Below are positions 22,938 through 34,012 of a DNA stretch of 64,000 nt, piece by piece. Source of the DNA: Dictyostelium firmibasis (lineage: Eukaryota; Evosea; Eumycetozoa; Dictyosteliales; Dictyosteliaceae); assembly GCA_036169595.1 (NCBI GenBank), contig CM069770.1, positions 754,001 to 818,000 on the forward strand. Direction: 5' to 3'. The translations under genes and the position numbers were made by a program. Position 1 is the stretch's first letter; every line of letters begins with the position of its first letter. The notes below the pieces were generated by a model that was not told the origin of the DNA, did no database searches, and saw only the letters and a list, made by a program, of their open reading frames with translations.

Positions 22938-25166
22938 TTATTGGCATTTAATTGTATTAAGCGATTTAACACTTGATGGTATTGATCCTGCTGATAATAC
23001 TTGATTAAAATTTGAACCAAATGTTAATGATTTAACACTTGATGGTATTGATCCTGCTGATAATACTTGATTAAAATGATCACCAAATGTTAATGATTCA
23101 ACACTTGATGGTATTGATCCTGCTGATAATTCTTGATTAAAACAATCACCAAATGTTAATGATTCAACACTTGATGGTATTGATCCTGCTGATAATACTT
23201 GATTAAAATGATCACCAAATGTTAATGATGTAACACTTGATGGTATTGATCCTTCTGATAATACTTGATTAAAATGATCACCAAATGTTAATGATTTAAC
23301 ACTTGATGGTATTGATCCTGATGATAATACTTGATTAAAATAACCACCAAATGTTAATGATTTAACACTTGATGGTATTGATCCTGATGATAATACTTGA
23401 TTAAAATAACGACCAAATGTTAATGATGTAACACTTGATGGTATTGATCCTGCTGATAATACTTGATTAAAATCTCTACCAAATGTTAATGATTTAACAC
23501 TTGATGGTATTGAATCTGCTGATAATTCTTGAGTAAAATGATTACCAAATGTTAATGATTCGACACTTGATGGTATTGATCCTGCTGATAATACTCGATT
23601 AAAACTTAAACCAAATGTTAATGATTCAACACTTGATGGTATTGATTCTGCTGATAATACTTTATTAAAACGATAACCAAATGTTAATGATTCAACACTC
23701 GATGGTATTGATCTTGTTGATAATACTTGATTAAAATTTGAACCAAATGTTAATGATTTAACACTTGATGGTATTGATCCTGCTGATAATACTTGATTAA
23801 AATCATTACCAAATGTTAATGATTTAACACTTGATGGTATTGATTCTGCTGATAAAACTTGATTAAATCTACCACCAAATGTTAATGATTCAATACTTGA
23901 TGGTATTGATCCTACTGATAATACTTTATTAAAACGAAAACCAAATGTTAATGATTTAACACTTGATGGTATTGATCCTGCTGATAATACTTGATTAAAA
24001 CAATGACCAAATGTTAATGATTCAACACTCGATGGTATTGATCCTGCTGATAATACTTGATTAAAACTATAACCAAATGTTAATGATGTAACACTTGATG
24101 GTATTGATCCTGCTGATAATACTCGATTAAAATAATAACCAAATGTTAATGACTCGATACTTGATGGTATTGATCCTGCTGATAATACTTGATTAAAATC
24201 ATCACCAAATGTTAATGATTCGACACTTGATGGTATTGATCCTGCTGATAATACTTGATTAAAACTTGAACCAAATGTTAATGATTTAACACTTGATGGT
24301 ATTGATCCTGCTGATAATTCTTGATTAAACCAAATACCAAATGTTAATGATTTAACACTTGATGGTATTAATCCTGCTGATAGTATTTGATTAAAACGTT
24401 TACCAAATGTTAATGATTTAACACTTGATGGTATTGATTCTGCTGATAATACTTGATTAAAACCATTACCAAATGTTAATGATTTAACACTTGATGGTAT
24501 TGATCCTTCTGGTAATACTTGATTAAAATCATCACCAAATGTTAATGATTTAACACTTGATGGTATTGATCCTGCTGATAGTATTTGATTAAAACGATAA
24601 CCAAATGTTAATGATTCGACACTTGATGGTATTGATCCTTCTGATAATACTTGATTAAAACCATTACCAAATGTTAATGATTCGACACTTGATGGTATTG
24701 ATCCTTCTGATAATACTTGATTAAAATCACTACCAAATGTTAATAATTTAACACTTGATGGTATTGATCCTGCTGATAATACTCGATTAAAATCTCTACC
24801 AAATGTTAATGATTTAACACTTGATGGTATTAATCCTGCTGATAATACTTGATTAAAACTTCTACCAAATGTTAATGATTCGACACTTGATGGAATATCA
24901 CCTAAATAAATATCTTCATTTGAATAGTAATATAGTTCTTTTATATAATCTCTATATTTTGAATTTAATAATTGATCTTTTTTATTTATTCTTATTTGGA
25001 AATATTTATTTAAATAATAAAGTTGTTGTAAAATAATATTTTTTAAAACAATATTTCTCCATATTCTAAAAAGAAATATATCCCCTCCATTATTTATTTT
25101 AACATCCATTGTATCTTTATTTTTTTAAATTTAATATGTGGTGTTAGTCTTCAAAAACTTTTTTCT

Positions 25167-25204
<38 letters not shown>

Positions 25205-25699
25205 TTAATATTTAATTTCAGGTGCCCGTTTTTTTAGAAAAAAAACTCGAGTATTTTGAAACACAACAAGTTATATTTGCTGCATTCACGGATAGTGCAA
25301 AAAAAAAAAATTAAAAAAATAAAAAATTTTAAAAAAAAAAGGTTTTATAAATACACCAAAATAGTGTAAATAAAGGAGTGTTTACCTACATTGCTTTTTA
25401 AGTTGGAATGGTAGTTTTTCACCTTTTTTTAATTCATATTGATGTATACTCTTCAAATAAGATGGAATCCAATCTCTAAAATCATCGTACTCAACTGTAA
25501 ATCTTTGATTGTTATATAATTCTTTAAAATTGTCAATTTGTTCTTCACCACCTTTGCAATACTCTAACTCTTCCATAATCCATTTTTTTATTGGACAAAA
25601 TTTTTCTAATTTACTTTTTTTACCAACACATGACTCGATTTTATTTTCATTTTTTCTTTTTTTATTACTATCACTGCTATTATTATCATTATTGAACAT
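22938..25699 (-). CDS. FNIP-repeat protein, locus E, inside the inverted-repeat element
   Basis: Exons 25390-25699 and 22938-25114 (intron 275 bp) give about 828 residues, among the longest here, with about 29 repeats. Exon 1 is the long form (103 codons) and differs from its relatives in several residues (CVGKKSKLEKFCPIKKW, KSIHQYELKKGEK), so it is one of the more diverged heads. Residues in the variable pair are also broader (SD, NG, KR, IW, LS, GY). Repeats from GDDFNQ to GNDFNQ match locus D in order. The C-terminus is SVKSLNTIKCQ. The gene is complete and open, on the minus strand, well inside both element arms. Confidence 0.85.
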
Positions 25700-26057
25700 T
25701 TTGAATAAATTATATATGTATGTATAAAAATAAAATGAAAAACGAAAAAAAAATTTAAAAAAAAAAAAAAATTAAAAAAAAACAAGCTTGCAAGAAAACT
25801 CTAAAAAAAAATCAATTAATTCAAAAAAAATAAAATTTTCTACAACAACCCAACAAATTTTTTGAATTTTATTAAAAAAAAAATAAATATTAATTTTTTA
25901 TTTTAATTAAAATAATTATAAATTAATTATTTTAATAAAAAATTATATATAAACAATCACCACCACATGTTAAAATAATAATATAATAATAATTAAAACT
26001 TAAATAATAATTTAACTATTAAAATCACAAAAAAAATAAAAATTGGGTTTGATTCAT
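25700..26057. other. FNIP locus E promoter side, no gene seen
   Basis: TATA-like TATATATGTATG above the start codon, then low-complexity A+T to the inner edge of the right arm. Confidence 0.45.
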
Positions 26058-26601
26058 TTAATGATAAAGCAGAAAAATTTGTTTCCTCAAGAAATTTCCA
26101 AACAAAGGTTTTTATCAAAATACAGTTTATAAGAAACAAACAACTTTCTCACAAAACCAAATCATTAAATATTCACCTTATAATGGTGATGAAAAAAAGC
26201 AAAAGAAAACCCTTGCTCAACTGATTTTCGCATTCCAGTATACCAGAATACTGGCAGATTATATAAAATCAAAAGTTCCTCTTCCTTCAAATTTAGTTTA
26301 TGACTCGTTGATGGTGAAAAGAGTGGACAATCTGTATTGTATGGTTCTTATTGTTGATATAAAACATATTTTGGATGAAACAGGTGGGACACAAGACACA
26401 CTAACCAACAGTACTCCCAATTCTATCCACCTGACCAAATCATTTAAAATAAAAAATTACCACAATCAATTTTCAATGCACACCAATAAAAAATAAAAAA
26501 AAAGATTTTAAAAAAATTGCGTCGTAGCGTTTTTATTTTTTCATATAAAATTTTTTTTTATTATTTTTTTACCCCCTTATTTTTCATTTTGCGTCACCCT
26601 A
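26058..26601 (-). repeat. Right inverted-repeat arm
   Basis: Complement of 20823-21335. It contains the longest surviving open piece of the arm-coded protein on the plus strand (around 26290-26496, motif VYDSLMVKRVDNLYCMVLI, ending MHTNKK), followed by the terminal non-coding end. The protein family is not recognised and the copy is decayed. Confidence 0.75.
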
Positions 26602-27220
26602 AATAAAAAGTTATATTTAGACAATAATTTATTGTTTTTTTTTTATTTTTTTTTTTTCAAAATAATTTTTTTCTTTTTCTCACAACATAAATTATTTTAA
26701 AAAAAAATTGTTATTTTAACATAATTTTAAATATAATGGCGCACTTTAGGATTTATGATATATATATATTTTTATTATTATGAAATAATTATTTTTATTA
26801 TTTATTTATTTATTTATTTATTTCCTGTTAACCGTCAAAAAATTTTAAAAAATACGGTTTGTAAATTTATTCGCCACCTAATTAAAAAAAAAAAAAAAAT
26901 AATTAAATTAATTTTATTTTTTAAATTTATTTTTTATTAAAATCCAATATTTTTTTTCAAATCCAGTAATTATAAAATGATGGATGGATCGTCCAAAATC
27001 CTATATCCTTACTTTTATAAAAAAAAAAATCGGGATAAAGTTTTACTCTTATAAAATAAAAATATTTTTTTAAAAATATTTTTTTATTTTATTATAATAG
27101 TTGGTTTGTTTGTATTTGTTTCTAAAGTTATCTTATATAGTTGATGTTGTTATCATTTTAATTATATGATTAAATAAAAACTTATTATGGAAAACTTTCT
27201 GAAATAATCTTTCATTTATT
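26602..27220. repeat. Flank duplicated at 38063-38680
   Basis: Matches 38063-38680 nearly throughout: dispersed repeat (26605-26890), the tag GATGGATGGATCGTCCAAAA, and the common FNIP 3' flank. The open frame at 26755-26940 is a TTTA-repeat read. No gene. Confidence 0.7.
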
Positions 27221-29770
27221 TTAATTTAATATATTAATCGATTTAACACTTAATGGTATTGATCCTAATAATACTTGATTAAAACAAGGATGAAATGTTA
27301 ATGATTTAACACTTGATGGTATTATTCCTGCTGATAATACTTGATTAAATTCATAACCAAATGTTAATGATTTAACACTTGATGGTATTGATCCTTCTGA
27401 TAATACTTGATTAAAATCACTACCAAATCTTAATGATTTAACACTTGATGGTATTAATCCTGCTGATAATACTTGATTAAAACAACGATCAAATGTTAAT
27501 GATTTAACACTTGATGGTATTGATCCTGCTGATAATACTTGATTAAAACAATAACCAAATGTTAATGATTTAACACTTGATGGTATTGATCCTGCTGATA
27601 ATACTTGATTAAAAGAATAACCAAATGTTAATGATGTAACACTTGATGGTATTAATCCTGTTGATAATACTTGATTAAAACAACCACTAAATGTTAATGA
27701 TTCAACACTTGATGGTATTGATTCTGCTGATAATACTTGATTAAAACAACGACCAAATGTTAATGATTTAACACTTGATGGTATTGATCCTGCTGATAAT
27801 ACTTGATTAAAACAATCACCAAATGTTAATGATTTAACACTTGATGGTATTAATCCTTCTGATAATACTTGATTAAAACGATAACCAAATGTTAATGATG
27901 TAACACTTGATGGTATTATTCCTGCTGATAATACTTGATTAAAAGAATTACCAAATGTTAATGATTTAACACTTGATGGTATTGATCCTTCTGATAATAC
28001 TTGATTAAAAGAATTACCAAATGTTAATGATTCAACACTTGATGGTATTGATCCTTCTGATAATACTTGATTAAAATCATTATCAAATGTTAATGATTTA
28101 ACACTTGATGGTATTAATCCTTCTGATAATACTTGATTAAAACTATAACCAAATGTTAATGATTTAACACTTGATGGAATTATTGCTGCTGATAATACTT
28201 GATTAAAACAACGACCAAATGTTAATGATGTAACACTTGATGGTATTGATACTGCTGATAATACTTGATTAAAACAATTATCAAATGTTAATGATGTAAC
28301 ACTTGATGGTATTGATTCTGCTGATAATACTTGATTAAAATGATAACCAAATGTTAATGATTTAACACTTGATGGTATTGATCCTGCTGATAATACTTGG
28401 TTAAAATAACGACCAAATGTTAATGATTTAACACTTGATGGTATTGATCCTTCTGATAATACTCGATTAAAAAGACCTCTAAATGTTAATGATTCAACAC
28501 TTGATGGTATTATTCCTGCTGATAATACTTGATTAAAAGAATCACCAAATGTTAATGATTCAACACTTGATGGTATTGATCCTTCTGATAATACTTGATT
28601 AAAATTATAACCAAATGTTAATGATTTAACACTTGGTGGAATTATTGCTGCTGATAATACTTGATTAAAACAATTACCAAATGTTAATGATGTAACACTT
28701 GATGGTATTGATCCTGCTGATAATACTTGATTAAAACGATAACCAAATGTTAATGATGTAACACTTGATGGTATTGATCCTTCTGATAATACTTGGTTAA
28801 AACAACGACCAAATGTTAATGATTTAACACTTGATGGTATTGATTCTGCTGATAATACTTGATTAAAACAATAACCAAATGTTAATGATTTAACACTTGA
28901 TGGTTTAATCCTGCTGATAATACTTGATTAAAAGAATCACCAAATGTTAATGATTCGACACTTGATGGAATATCACCTAAATAAATATCTTCATTTGAAA
29001 TGTAATATAATTTTTTTATATAATCTCTATATTTTGAATTTAATAATTGTTCTTTTTTATCTATTTTTATTTTGAAATTTTTATTTAAACAATGAAGTTG
29101 TTGTAAAATAATATTTTTTAAAACAATATTTCTCCATATTCTAAAAAGAAATATATCCCCTCCATTATTTATTTTAGCATCCATCGTATCTTTATTTTTT
29201 TAAAATTTAATATGTAGTGTTAGGCTTCAAAAAAACTTTTTATAAATTTTTTTTTTTTTTTTTTTTCTTTTAATTTTTAATCTCAGGTACCCGTTTATTT
29301 AGAAAAAAAACTCAAGTATTTTGAAACACAACAAGTTAAATTTTGCTGCATTTAAGGATAGTATAAAAAAATAAAAAATAAAAAAAAATAAAAAATTTGA
29401 AAAAAAAAAAAGGTTTTATAAATACACAAAAATAGTGTCAATAAAGGAGTGTTTACCTACATTGCTTTTTAAGTTGGAATGGTAGTTTTTCACCTATTTT
29501 TACTTTATATTGATGTTTACTCTTCAAATAAGATGGAATCCAATCTCTAAAATCATCATACTCAACTGTAAATCTTTGATTGTTATATAATTCTTTAAAA
29601 TTGTCAATTTGTTCTTCAACACCTTTACAATACTCTAACTTTTCCATAATCCATTTTTTTATTGGATAAAATTTTTCAGATTTACTTTTTTTACTAACAC
29701 ATGACTCGATTTCATTTTCATTTTTTCTTTTTTTATTACTATCACTGCTATTATTATCATTATTGAACAT
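27221..29770 (-). pseudogene. FNIP-repeat gene, locus F, with one frame break
   Basis: Exon 1 (29461-29770) is the long form with normal donor and acceptor, and exon 2 begins at ATG 29184 as MDAKINN (also in H and J). After the first repeat unit and part of the second, a single-base deletion near 28905 (GGTTTAATCC where others have GGTATTAATCC) changes frame and ends the product after LNHQVLNH. Below it about 25 further units remain open in the normal frame down to TAA at 27221, ending SIPLSVKSINILN. The break therefore looks very recent, or could be a sequencing error. The remaining repeat tract has no in-frame ATG, so it could not be translated alone. Confidence 0.8.
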
Positions 29771-30278
29771 TTTGAATAAATTATATATGTATATATAAAA
29801 ATAAAATGAAATGTGAAAAAAAAAAAAAAAAAAAAATTAAAAAAAAAAAAAAAATTAAAATAAAATTTTAAAATTTTTTTTGGAAGACACTTTTAAGATA
29901 TTTAACTCAAAAAAAAAACCCAATTAATTAAAAAAAAATCAAATTTATTTTACACTTTCTTAATATATTATTTTTTTCAAGTTAGAATAATTTTTTTAAA
30001 GTAAAATTTATTTTTCAATGGGTCAATTAAAAAACAAAAAAATAATAAAAAAAAAAAATAAAAAAAAACAAATCATCTCATTTTTCACCCAAAAAAATAT
30101 CTTTTTATTTATTTTTTTATTTTTTGTTTTTTTTATTTTTTATTAAACAAAACTACAAAAGAAAAAAGTAGATTTAAGTTTTATTATTTTAATTATTTAT
30201 TTTTTTTTAAAATTATGTTTGAGGAAGGAAAAAAAAAAAAAAAAAACAAATCGATTTGCAAAAATGTACTGTAGATAC
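29771..30278. repeat. Shared FNIP upstream block
   Basis: 29771-30140 matches 10428-10800 (promoter block, CAATGGGTCAATTAAAAAAC). The remainder is A+T-rich. No gene seen. Confidence 0.55.
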
Positions 30279-30420
30279 CTGAAGTCCAAATGGTCCAATT
30301 AATGCTACAGTATCATGTCCAAATAAGAAATTTCTTGATGTTTTAGGTCTTGGAAAATTTCTGATCTTTCCACTGGTGGTTGTATTCGAGATCCCAATGC
30401 TGTTCTATTACCATTACCTT
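30279..30420 (-). pseudogene. Orphan exon-like fragment of an unrelated gene
   Basis: A patch of non-repetitive coding-like DNA. On the minus strand it reads GNGNRTALGSRIQPPVERSE, then, after one frame change near 30350, RPKTSRNFLFGHDTVALIG and PFGLQ, ending at a good donor (CAG then GTATCT) at 30279. Codon use and residue composition are those of an ordinary Dictyostelium protein and differ from everything around it. No start codon and no matching second exon are visible, and the frame is broken once. I read it as a captured piece of another gene; the source is not recognised. Confidence 0.5.
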
Positions 30421-30904
30421 GATATTTTAAAACCACATAAAATAATAAAAATTATACCATTTTTCTCAAAATTTATTATTGTGAATCTCTTTTTCAATTG
30501 ATTTTTATTATTTTTGTTATAATAATTATTTTTATTCTTAAATAAATAAATCCCTCTTACTCTTTTGGTATCTATAAACAATACATAGCAAGCTATTAAG
30601 AATAGATATATTATACATTTCAAATCTCTCTTTCTTGATCTATTTTTAATAAATTTAAATCAAAATTATTCAATGTATAATATAATTCAATTATCACTTT
30701 TTCTTTTTAATAATATATTTTATTAAATAATATCTTATTCTACCTCTATTGTTTCCTTACTATTTATTTTATAATTGATATTGATTCTTTTCAATCATAA
30801 ATTTTAAATTTTCTATTTTTGAATTTTTCTATAATCATCTAATATAATTGGTGTTGTTGTTATCATTTTAATTATATAATCTTTCATTACTACTATCATT
30901 TTCT
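30421..30904. repeat. FNIP 3' flank (B/G type)
   Basis: Matches 7960-8443. It differs by loss of about 45 bases of the common 3' block, so AATTATATAATC runs straight to CTTTCATTAC. The minus-strand frame at 30414-30623 lies in this flank and is not supported as a gene. Confidence 0.55.
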
Positions 30905-32423
30905 TTATTTATTCCCATTTAATCTTATTAATTCTGCTGATAATACTTGATTATAACAATAACCAAATGTTAATGATTCAACACTTGATGGTATTGATCC
31001 TGCTGATAATACTTGATTAAAATCATGACCAAATGTTAATGATTTAACACTTGATGGTATTGATTCTGCTGATAATACTTGATTAAAACAATAACCAAAT
31101 GTTAATGATTCAACACTTGATGGTATTGATCCTGTTGATAATACTTGATCAAAACAATAACCAAATGTTAATGATTTAACACTTGATGGTATTGAACCTG
31201 CTGATAATACTTGATTAAAACGATAACCAAATGTTAATGATTTAACACTTGACGGAATTGATTCTGCTGATAATACTTGATTAAAATCTCTGCCAAATAT
31301 TAATGATGTAACACTTGATGGTATTGAACCTTCTGATAATACTTGATTAAAACGATCACCAAATGTTAATGATTTAACACTTGATGGTATTGATCCTGCT
31401 GATAATACTTGATTAAAATAATAACCAAATGTTAATGATTCAACACTTGATGGTATTGATTCTGCTGATAATACTTGATTAAAACAATAACCAAATGTTA
31501 ATGATTCAACACTTGATGGTATTGATCCTGCTGATAACTCTTGATCAAAACAATCACCAAATGTTAATGATTCAACACTTGATGGTATTGATCCTGCTGA
31601 TAATAATTGATTAAAATCTCTGTCAAATGTTAATGATTTAACACTTGATGGTATTAATCCTGCTGATAATACTTGATCAAAACAATAACCAAATGTTAAT
31701 GATTCAACACTTGATGGTATTGATCCTGCTGATAATACTTGATTAAAATCATAACCAAATGTTAATGATTCAACACTTGATGGTATTAATCCTGATGATA
31801 ATACTTGATTAAAACAATAACCAAATGTTAATAATTTAACACTTGATGGTATTGATCCTGCTGATAATACTTGATTAAAACAATCACCAAATGTTAATGA
31901 TTTAACACTTGATGGTATTGATCCTTTTGATAATGCTTGATTAAAATATCTGCCAAATGTTAATGTTTCAACACTTGATGGTATTGATCCTGCTGATAAT
32001 ACTTGATTAAAATTATTACCAAATGTTAATGATTCGACACTTGATGGAATATCACCTAAATAAATATTTTCATTTGAAATGTAATATAATTTTTTTATAT
32101 AATCTCTATATTTTGAATTTAATAATTGTTCTTTTTTATATATTTTTATTTCGAAATTTTTATTTAAATAATAAAGTTGTTGTAAAATAATATTTTTTAA
32201 AACAATATTTCTCCATATTCTAAAAAGAAATATATCTCCTCCATTATTTATTTTAACATCCATCGTATCTTTATTTTTTTAAAATATAATATGTGTTAGA
32301 CTTCAAAAAAACTTTTTTCTAATTTCAAGTATTCCACTAACACAACAAGTTTGCCGGATTCATGGATAGTGCAAAAAAAAATAAAAAATTTGAAAAAAAA
32401 CAGGTTTTATAAATACACTATTC

Positions 32424-32465
<42 letters not shown>

Positions 32466-32602
32466 TTTTATAAATACACTAAAATAGTGTTTACCGGATA
32501 AAATTTTTCAGATTTACTTTTTTTACTAACACATGACTCGATTTCATTTTCATTTTTTCTTTTTTCATTACTATCACTGCTATTATTATCATTATTGAAC
32601 AT
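30905..32602 (-). CDS. FNIP-repeat protein, locus G (head exon shortened)
   Basis: Exon 2 starts at ATG 32263 and codes for 452 residues with about 17 repeats, ending LIRLNGNK. The head at 32602 (MFNNDNNSSDSNEKRK) is cut off after SEKFYP, where a GTAAAC follows at about 32497. That donor is in the wrong phase for the usual acceptor. An upstream GTAAAT (after SKK) would be in phase. Order and details of the first repeats (NNFNQ, ETLTFGRYFNQALSKG, DCFNQ) are the same as in locus I, and the later ones resemble locus B, as does the 3' flank. The repeat exon is open, so a product from either start is possible. Confidence 0.7.
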
Positions 32603-33071
32603 TTTGAATAAATTATATATGTATATATAAAAATAAAATGGAATGTGAAAAAAAAAAAAATTAAAAAAATTAAAAAAAAAAAAAAAATAAATTAAACTAA
32701 AATTTTAAAAAATTTTTCCAATTCACTTTTTAGACATTAAAATATAAAAAAAACCCAATTTTTTCAAAAAAAAATCAAATTTATTTTACACTTTCTTAAT
32801 ATATTATTTTTTTCAAGTTAGAATAATTTTTTTAAAATAAAATTTATTTTTCAATGGGTCAATTAAAAAACAAAAAAAATAAAATAATAAAAAAAAAATA
32901 AAAAAAAACAAATCATCTCATTTTTCACCCAAAAAAATATCTTTTTATTTATTTATTTATTTTTTGTTTTTTTTATTTTTTATTCTTTGAAAAAAAAAAC
33001 ACAATGATTTCCATCTTAAAATAATAATTAATATTTATTCTCTTCGTATTACTTCATAAACTCAATCTATC

Positions 33072-33105
<34 letters not shown>

Positions 33106-33967
33106 TTGATTAGTTTATGATAAATAGGTAGATTTAAATGAACATATTTTTCAAAATTGTGTTTTTATTATTTTAAAAAAAAAAAAAAAAAAAAAAGCAT
33201 TTTAAAATTTTTAGGTTTCTTTTTGGTTTATTTAATTTTGTTTTAAATATTAAAATATTCATACCTAAAATAGTCATTTTAATAATTTTTTTCACTTTTG
33301 ATTTTATAAAAAAAAAAAAAAATGAAAATATTTATATTAATTTTGTTAATGTTTTATTTTCTTTTTTTATTTTTTTATATTTTTTTTTTTTTTTTTTATA
33401 AAATCGATATAAATTATTTAAATATAGGCATGAACAAAATAAATATATTTAAACACAAAATTCAATATCAATATTGTAATATCAAAAATATAAATTGATT
33501 TTAGTAAAATATATGTAACTTATTATTATTATTATTATTTTATAAAGGAAAATAAAAAAAGTATAAAATTATTCAAATACACAAAGATATTCAAACAAAA
33601 CACAACCACTCACACTTCCGAATCGCTACCACTATTGCATTTAATTTTTTTTTTAAAATTTTTTTTAAATAGGTTTTTGCACAAAAAAAATAAAAATAAA
33701 AAATAAATAAAAAAAAAAAAAATTTTAAAAAAAATTAATAATGTAAGAATTTTAAAATAATTATCTAGATCTAGATATATTTAAAAATTAAGATTACAGT
33801 TCAAAAATAGTAATCATTAAATTAATTATAATTATTAGAAAAAAATAATTAAACTATTTAAAAAGATTAAACACAAATTCAAACTATTCTGTCCCCTTAT
33901 CTAAATGGTTTATATAAAAAACATATTAATTTCAAATACCCCCATTCTATAATTTTTTATTCAAATA
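32603..33967. repeat. Upstream block plus decayed copy of the small-gene locus
   Basis: 32690-33240 is the shared upstream block. At about 33265-33280 only the MTIL first exon of a small gene survives; its exon 2 has been deleted together with neighbouring DNA. 33290-33640 and 33640-33955 match 46488-46860 and 47640-47940, with the small gene that lies between them in the other locus missing. The copy runs directly into the 3' end of locus H at about 33960. Confidence 0.65.
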
Positions 33968-34012
33968 TATTAACCGATTAACACTTAATGGTATTGATCC
34001 TTCTGATAATAC

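Larger units (their letters stand above)
20823..26601. mobile_element. 5.8 kb insertion with long terminal inverted repeats, carrying an FNIP gene
   Basis: Both ends start TAGGGTGACGCAA (left) and its complement (right), and the terminal homology extends for over 500 bases into each arm. The flanks join exactly in the paralogous empty site at about 38061-38085 (reading TTTTTTATAATAAAAAG), which implies a target duplication of about 3 bases (AAT at 20820-20822 and 26602-26604). Such long inverted ends fit a DNA transposon or foldback-type element. Each arm contains decayed coding-like sequence of one unassigned protein, with no intact enzyme, so it is not autonomous. FNIP locus E lies in the middle, and a further partial arm copy lies at about 21690-21830. 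Confidence 0.75.
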
